Below, piece by piece: positions 58,021 to 64,000 of a stretch of DNA of 64,000 nucleotides. This DNA comes from Pleodorina starrii (Eukaryota > Chlorophyta > Chlorophyceae > Chlamydomonadales > Volvocaceae). Each line of letters begins with the position of its first letter. The first letter of the stretch is position 1. A program made the position numbers and the translations under genes. Below the pieces are notes generated by a model. The model searched no databases. It worked only from the letters and a program-made list of their open reading frames with translations, and had not been told where the DNA came from. The stretch lies in assembly GCA_030267565.1 (NCBI GenBank), contig BRXU01000002.1, positions 1,922,001 through 1,986,000 of the forward strand, in the 5' to 3' direction.

Positions 58021-59500
58021 TAATACCCATCTCAGGCCCGATGCACCTTCCACCCATGTGCGGCACCGAGCGCCTTGCACTAACCGCCGGCCCCGAGCCT
58101 CTTCCGCTCCCATCTCTCACCCCGAGCCCGTGCCACCGATCTCCGGCTCCGAGACCCTGCCACCCATCTCAGGCCCCGAGCCCCTGCCACCCATGTGCGG
58201 CACCGAGCGCCTTGCACTAAGCGCCGGCCCCGAGCCTGTTCCGCTCCCATCTCTCACCCCGAGCCCGTGCCACCGATCTCCGGCTCCGAGACCCTGCCAC
58301 CTATCTCAGGCCCGAGCCCCTGCCACCCATGTGCGGCACCGAGCGCCTTGCACTTACCGCCGGCCCCGAGCCTGTTCCGCTCCCATTTCTCACCCCGAGC
58401 CCGTGCCACCGATCTCCGGCTCCGAGACCCTGCCACCCATCTCAGGCCCGAGCCCCTGCCACCCATGTGCGGCACTGAGCGCCTTGCACTAAGCGCCGGC
58501 CCCGAGCCTCTTCCGCTCCCATCTCCAACCCCATGCACCTTCCGCCCATCCCCAGCCACGAGCCCCTGCCACCCATCTCCGGCCCCGAGCCCCTGCCATC
58601 CATGTGCGGCACCGAGCGCCTTGCACTAATCACCGGCCCCGAGCCTCTTCCGCTCCCATCTCTCACCCCGAGCCCGTGCCACCGATCTCCGGCTCCGAGA
58701 CCCTGCCACCCATCTCAGGCCCCGATGCACCTTCCACCCATGTGCGGCACCGAGCGCCTTGCACTAAGCGCCGGCCCCGAGCCTCTTCCGCTCCCATCTC
58801 TCACCCCGAGCCCGTGCCACCGATCTCCGGCTCCGAGACCCTGCCACCCATCTCAGGCCCCGAGCCCCTGCCACCCATGTGCGGCACCGAGCGCCTTGCA
58901 CTAACCGCCGGCCCCGAGCCTGTTCCGCTCCCATCTCTCACCCCGAGCCCGTGCCACCGATCTCCGGCTCCGAGACCCTGCCACCCATCTCAGGCCCGAG
59001 CCCCTACCACCCATGTGCGGCACCGAGCGCCTTGCACTTACCGCCGGCCCCAAGCCTGTTCTGCTCCCATTTCTCACCCCGAGCCCGTGCCACCGATCTC
59101 CGGCTTCGAGACCCTGCCACCCATCTCAGGCCCGAGCCCCTGCCACCCATGTGCGGCACCGAGCGCCTTGCACTAATCACCGGCCCCGAGCCTCTTCCGC
59201 TCCCATCTCTCACCCCGAGCCCGTGCCACCGATCTCCGGCTCCGAGACCCTGCCACCCATCTCAGGCCCCGAGCCCCTGCCACCCATGTGCGGCACCGAG
59301 CGCCTTGCACTGAGCGCCGGCCCCGAGCCTCTTCCGCTCCCATCTCTAACCCCGAGCCCGTGCCACCGATCTCCGGCTCCGAGACCCTGCCACCCATCTC
59401 AGGCCCGATGCACCTTCCACACATCTCCAGCCCCATGCACCTTCCGCACATTTCCAACCCCGAGCCCCTTCCGCCCATCTCCAGCCCCGAGGCTGCCACC
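58021..59500 (+). repeat. 137-bp satellite, about ten tandem units
   Basis: The marker ATGTGCGGCACCGAGCG recurs at about 58056, 58193, 58329, 58467, 58602, 58739, 58877, 59014, 59151 and 59287. Each unit is itself made of ~27-base subrepeats of the type CATCTCAGGCCCCGAGCCCC plus TGCCACC. Because 137 is not a multiple of three, overlapping Pro/Ser/Cys-rich frames are open in every phase; none is a credible gene. The repeats decay between 59400 and 59690. Confidence 0.93.
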
Positions 59501-59690
59501 GATCTCCGGACCCTATCTCCTCTCACCTATCCCCAGCTCCGATCTCTTGCACCAATCCGCAGCCCCTTAGCGCCAGTGCTCAATCCCCTGAGCCCCAACC
59601 CAAGCCTTAGCCCCATAAGCTCAGAGCCTGAGGTCCCAGATGTCACTCCACCGCGAGCCCCAGACCGAGCTCCTAGCCTCTCCTAGTCTC

Positions 59691-62206
59691 CACCCCCAGC
59701 CGCCAAGGCGTAGCCCCCCAGCTTCAGGCCAAGTGTCCAAGGAGAAGCTCCAGCCTCATTTCCTAACTGTTTAGCCCCAGATGCGAAGCATCGGCCCTGA
59801 AGCCTCAGCCCCTATTCCCAGCCCAGGTTACAGGGAGGAAAGACAGGGTGCGTGGGGGCCTTGGGGTGTTTGGGGTTTGGCTGACAGCTTTGCTGTCGCA
59901 GATCTTGGCAATAATGTGCCAATGTGCTTATCGAAATTCGGGACCATCAATGGTGAAACATCACCACAAAGGACGACTGCCGTCATTTGCGTCGGGATGC
60001 ATGCACGAACAAAACGCCACAGGAAGGCCATGCGCACCACAACAACGTCATAGTAACCATTTGCGCTGTAAAGATGTCCTTTCAAGTGCATTAGGTTTCT
60101 ATACTGGCTCAGGATAGGAGCCCAATGACAGTACGGAAACCAACTACCGTCCCACTATACGCGTTGCTGCCAAATACGCCTTCCTTCTACCTTCAATATA
60201 ATTGGAGTACAATTAATTGACACTGGAAATAGCTAAGTACTTTCGCCTTTGCCTACAGTATACACTTGTCCTTGACTGTCGATAACAAAAGTCAAAGCAA
60301 GGCGATGCTTCAATAAGTTCAAGGTCTGCTCGCAGAGTTGCCTCAGGTATCAGGTAATCATGTGACACAAGCTACGGAAAGTATCAGACTCATCGACGAG
60401 GTCCAGCTGTTCGCCGAGTACCGATCAACCCAGGGCTGGATCAACCTTGTGGGCAGTCTCTTCCACGCCGGAATTTTGTCAAGGGACCGATTTCAGAAGC
60501 AAATGTTTAATACAGTCTCAATAACTGGCGCCAATGGCCGTTAACAGCTGTGTAGCTATGCGTTTTCCGTCCCTCATGTAATCCCCCCAATGCCCTTAAG
60601 CAACGCAGTTCAGCACGGAGTGCACGGACATGGAGCTAGCGGCCTTGGAGTGGACTTGGAGCTAGCGGCCGGGAGTAGCTGTGCTGGCGGGGGCCGGCTG
60701 GGGGGAGCTAGTGGCCAGGAGCAAGACCCAGCCTCCCAAGGAAGTAATAATAGCGGTTACAGCGGGCTTCAGACCCAAAACGGGAGAGCCAGCTGGCCAG
60801 CTGGCCGTGCACTGCAGCGAACACACCAGGACAGAGGAAAGACCAACCAGCCCAGACAGCACGAGCCAGCCCAGACAGGAAGGAGCAAACCCAGGGAAAA
60901 AGCGCTTAGGCGAGCGACCATGGGGCGCGTAAGTGCGGCCTGTGCAGGCCTGTCAGCCCTCACCTATCTCTATCTCTACCCGTCTGGCCCAGTCCGGCCT
61001 GCTGTTGCCCTGTGTATGGACTGGGCTGCATCGGGCTGAACTACCCGTCCGGCCCGGGCCGGCCTGAACTAGCCAAACCCAATCCCCAGCTAGGGGACTT
61101 CGTGGAAAGGGATCTTGCCGCCGGAAAACTTTAGATTCTTTCAGTCATGTAATCGGTGGTTTTCACTACCATCGTACTGGGCACTTGGTATTTTTGGGTT
61201 GCCGTCTCCTCCAGTAATATGCGGTTTACATACCGTAAAGGCTCTCCGTGGACTCTCCGTAAAATGCAGTTTTGGGGTTGCTGTGGCGACGGCCTTCACC
61301 GCGCTCACCCGAGCCGCCGCCTTTGCCAGCGTGGCGCCCTTGCTGGCCCTCCCCGCTGCACCCTCTGTGTGACATTGGCCCAACCCTGCTACACCCGCTT
61401 TGTGACCTTCGCCAGCTGCAGCATCTTCTTTCGCCAAGTGGAAGTATGCACGCCACGCCTCCCTGCCACCCGGCGCAACACGGCATGGTGAGGCATGCCC
61501 TCACCGTGCTCAGACCGCAACCGTGCTGCCCAACCCCAAAGCCCCCTGCTACACCCGCTTTGTGACCTCCGCCCCACATGGCCAATCCTACAGGGCGGGG
61601 GCCCCCTGGGCGCTTCGCGCTGGGGCCCCGCCCAAAAACCACTGCACTCACATACGCACGCCACGCACTTCACCTTACACCACCACACGCGCCTCGCTCC
61701 AGACGTTCTCTGGGATAACTTCATTCCGAACACACGCTTTCATTCCGTCGTACCACCTACTGCACACTCCGGTGGCCGCTCGTGAAGGCAACGGTGGCGT
61801 CACGCAACAACTCTGCGGCGATTGTTTAGCTGCCTTTGCTGCGGAACCCTTCCATGAGCAAGTCGTATTGTGAGGTCGGTACTGCATTCTTTGACCCATG
61901 TGACAGCGAGTGACCGCTGAGCTGATGGGAGCTGAGAGGTGTGTTGTCGGTGGTGGGTGTCGTTTATACGAGTGTAACTCGGTGGTGGGTGTCGTTTATA
62001 CGAGTGTAACGACAAGTGAAAGGATATGGCCGGTACGCAACCAAAGTGTAGTGTGCCGCCAGCCATCCAACGAACAACGAACGCTACAACGAACTATAAA
62101 CAGCTACGTAGAGCCCGTCGGCGATCGACAATACTAGTATGCCCATTTACAAACGATCGAACATAAAAGAAGTTGTTAAATAATAAAAGTGTATTGGAAT
62201 AACAGC
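59691..62206. other. Interior of the bounded segment: unassigned ORFs and small repeats
   Basis: Short ORFs (for example 60590-61039 plus) have no recognisable family. GGGGCCCCGCC-type repeat ends lie at 61590-61640. A CCTGCTACACCCGCTTTGTG block occurs twice (about 61387 and 61546). A 33-base unit, GGTGGTGGGTGTCGTTTATA plus CGAGTGTAAC, is tandemly duplicated at 61947-62012. Confidence 0.45.
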
Positions 62207-63041
62207 TAATGCTGGGGCGGCCCCGGATCGTGGCTCAGGACATGTCCCGACTCGGTACATGTCTCGAGCCATGAATCGTGGCTCCCGCTCCCGCAGTGCG
62301 TGTACCGCTTCGTGGCGGGTAGCCAGACCGATATAATAATAAATAAGTATATAAATAAATAATCAACCTGAAAAGGAATCGTGGCTCTCGGTCCCGCGGC
62401 ATCCCACTTCGTGGCGGGTAGCCAGAGCCAACGAAAAATAAAAAAGAAAGAAATAATCACCTGAATTTGAATATCAGCTTATGCTGGGGCGGCCCCGGAT
62501 CGTGGCTCAGGACATGTCCCGACTCGGTACATGTCTCGAGCCATGAATCGTGGCTCTCGGTCCCGCGGCATCCCACTTCGTGGCGGGTAGCCAGAGAGAC
62601 CGAAAAATAAATAAATATATAAACAATCAACCTGAATTGGAATAACAGCTTATGCTGTGGCGGCCACGGATCGTGGCTCGGGACATGTCCCGACTCGGTA
62701 CATGTCCCGAGCCACGAATCGTGGCTCTCGGTCCCGCGGCGTACCGCCTCGTGGCGGGTAGCCAGACCGATTGAAAATTTAAGTGTTTTTTAAACAATCC
62801 ATTTGCATTGGGATATTGGGTCGGAGCATGGGACACGGTCCCACGGTGTGCCCCTCAATGGCGAGTCGCCAAAACGATCCAACATTACAAAGTTATAAAA
62901 GAATCAACTAGAATTTAAAGAACAGCTTATGCTGGGGCGGCCCCGGATCGTGGCTCAGGACATGTACCGACTCGGTACATGTCCTGAGCCAGAGGGGTCT
63001 GTCATTGTTCGGTACATGTCCCGAGCCACGATCCGGGGCCG
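62207..63041 (-). repeat. Right palindrome cluster (inverse of the left)
   Basis: At least four units of about 170 bases lie here. Each has GCTTATGCTGGGGCGGCCCC, a GTGGCTCAGGACATGTCCCG or GACATGTACCGA palindrome, and CACTTCGTGGCGGGTAGCCA. A perfect 39-base palindrome lies at 62952-62990, the counterpart of 55929-55967. Confidence 0.9.
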
Positions 63042-64000
63042 CTGCCTTACTGAATGTGTGCCCTGTCAGTAGCTGGGCAGGCAGGGCAGGACAGCAATTT
63101 TACTTCGTGGTGGACTACGTACTTAATAATTATTGAGCTGAGCAGAACTGAGCAGCAGTAGTGAAGGATAGAAGAGCTCGGGTCAGCTGACGAAGATTTG
63201 CATTTATAGATATGATTCTATGTAGCGCACTGCCGCACGTGAGCGCTGCAGGATGGATGGATGGATGGATGGGGCGTGCCTGTTGGAGGCCTTCGCTCCC
63301 GATCGAGGCAGGCGTGCGCTGAGGTACCACCAGACCGGTACGTACCTACACGTACATACATACACGCGTCTGACGGGCGGGAGGCAGCTGCTTGGTACAG
63401 CAGGCGGACCGGCCGGAAGTTATACTACACCTTGTGCCAATCCTTTTTTAAATTATGTTGGTACATATCACCAGCATCCATCACTTGTTTGTGAACTGAC
63501 GACGGCGGCGGCTGCCTGAGACAGGCCGGCCCAGGCAGCTAGCAAATAATTTTTTGCCAGCGCCAATAGGCAGGCAGCAGGCTCGATCGCTGAGCTTGCA
63601 CGCGCACTGCCTTAGTCTGTTGACCATTCGTTAATTACCGGTAACTCGGAAGGCACAGTACTTCGCTCTCCAGCCTGAGCCCCTGTTGTATAGAATCACC
63701 AGCCCGAGCGCCGGGGAGCTCCTTCGCAAGCGGTACATGCGTTGAGGCCATGCACGGCCAACCCACCGTGTGTTGTGCGCCGTACATTGGAAAGGACCGA
63801 GACGACCTAGAGAGCTAGACGACCTAGAGCTAGACGACCGGTACAGCTCCGGCCCGACGGCAATCCGTCATCACACCCTCATACCGGTGCCGCCGTTGCT
63901 CCACCGCCGTACGCAGTGCAGTACATCGGCGCAGGGCACACACCCGCCCTGTATATCCCAGTTGCAGTGGGTGGACGCCGATGTACGATGTACGGCGGCC
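63042..64000. other. Right-end spacer; microsatellite and inverted repeat
   Basis: A (GGAT)n run lies at 63250-63273. Near the window end, CCGCCGTACGCAGTGCAGTA then CATCGGCG (about 63904-63931) is imperfectly complementary to 63973-64000, forming a hairpin with a ~42-base loop. No gene was recognised; the ORF at 63253-63519 lacks a signature. Confidence 0.45.

Larger units (their letters stand above)
55878..63041. mobile_element. 7.2-kb segment bounded by inverted clusters of tandem palindromes
   Basis: The left end reads inward GGCCCCGGATCGTGGCTCAG; the right end is its complement with one change. For several hundred bases inward the two ends stay collinear. They share the same CATTGTTCGGTACATG truncation, a 39-base palindrome, a GGGTCCCATGCTCCGACCCA block and repeated ~170-bp units. 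The right end carries at least one extra unit. The interior holds a satellite, a dead LINE and unassigned ORFs but no transposase, so it is non-autonomous or a composite. No target-site duplication is evident. Confidence 0.7.

Noticed and set aside
58021..59500. CRISPR-like regular repeat spacing
   Set aside because: The whole 137-bp unit is repeated, with no unique spacers, and the genome is eukaryotic.
58058..59686. Overlapping ORFs of 120-190 codons
   Set aside because: They are satellite translations in several frames with no unique sequence.

Overview
The window looks like nuclear DNA of a volvocine green alga (Chlamydomonas/Volvox type). Its genes are broken by many short introns with GTGAGT/GTGCGT donors and C-rich tracts before CAG acceptors. 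The proteins carry long Ala/Gly/Gln/Pro runs. The best-recognised gene is a plant-type cryptochrome with a long C-terminal tail, as in Chlamydomonas CPH1. The intergenic DNA is dense in transposon debris, satellites and pentanucleotide arrays. Species is inferred, not proven. All gene models below were built by hand from splice sites, reading phase and family or paralogue similarity; no cDNA was available.

Layout: (1) 1-727, 5' end of a minus-strand gene whose product resembles a degenerate kinesin motor. (2) 1281-3236, a DNA transposon with matching ends. (3) 4432-11677 (minus, 12 exons, 1078 aa) and 16093-27113 (plus, 15 exons, 2274 aa): two divergently transcribed paralogous F-box/leucine-rich-repeat-like genes. 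Their spacer holds a LINE tail, a 0.75-kb inverted duplication of a mobile element and decayed ORFs. (4) 27.1-32.8 kb, gene-free, with a 565-bp tandem duplication and GCGTC-rich low-complexity DNA. (5) 32826-34685 (minus), a PAP2-type lipid phosphatase resembling plastid LPP-epsilon/dolichyldiphosphatase, head-to-head with (6) 35243-40956 (plus), the cryptochrome; they share a 557-bp 5' region. (7) 43.86-45.34 kb, a CCTAGG/AGGCCT satellite that switches polarity at palindromic junctions. (8) 46248-54053 (minus, 14 exons, 772 aa), a secreted multicopper oxidase with all four copper motifs and a 476-bp MITE in one intron. (9) 55878-63041, a 7.2-kb segment bounded by inverted clusters of tandem palindromes. 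It encloses a 137-bp satellite interrupted by a truncated, frameshifted LINE.

The genes do not form one pathway. The main points are the expanded divergent F-box/LRR pair (possibly substrate receptors), the photoreceptor with a lipid phosphatase sharing its promoter region, and the large palindrome-bounded element, which is the best candidate for something undescribed.
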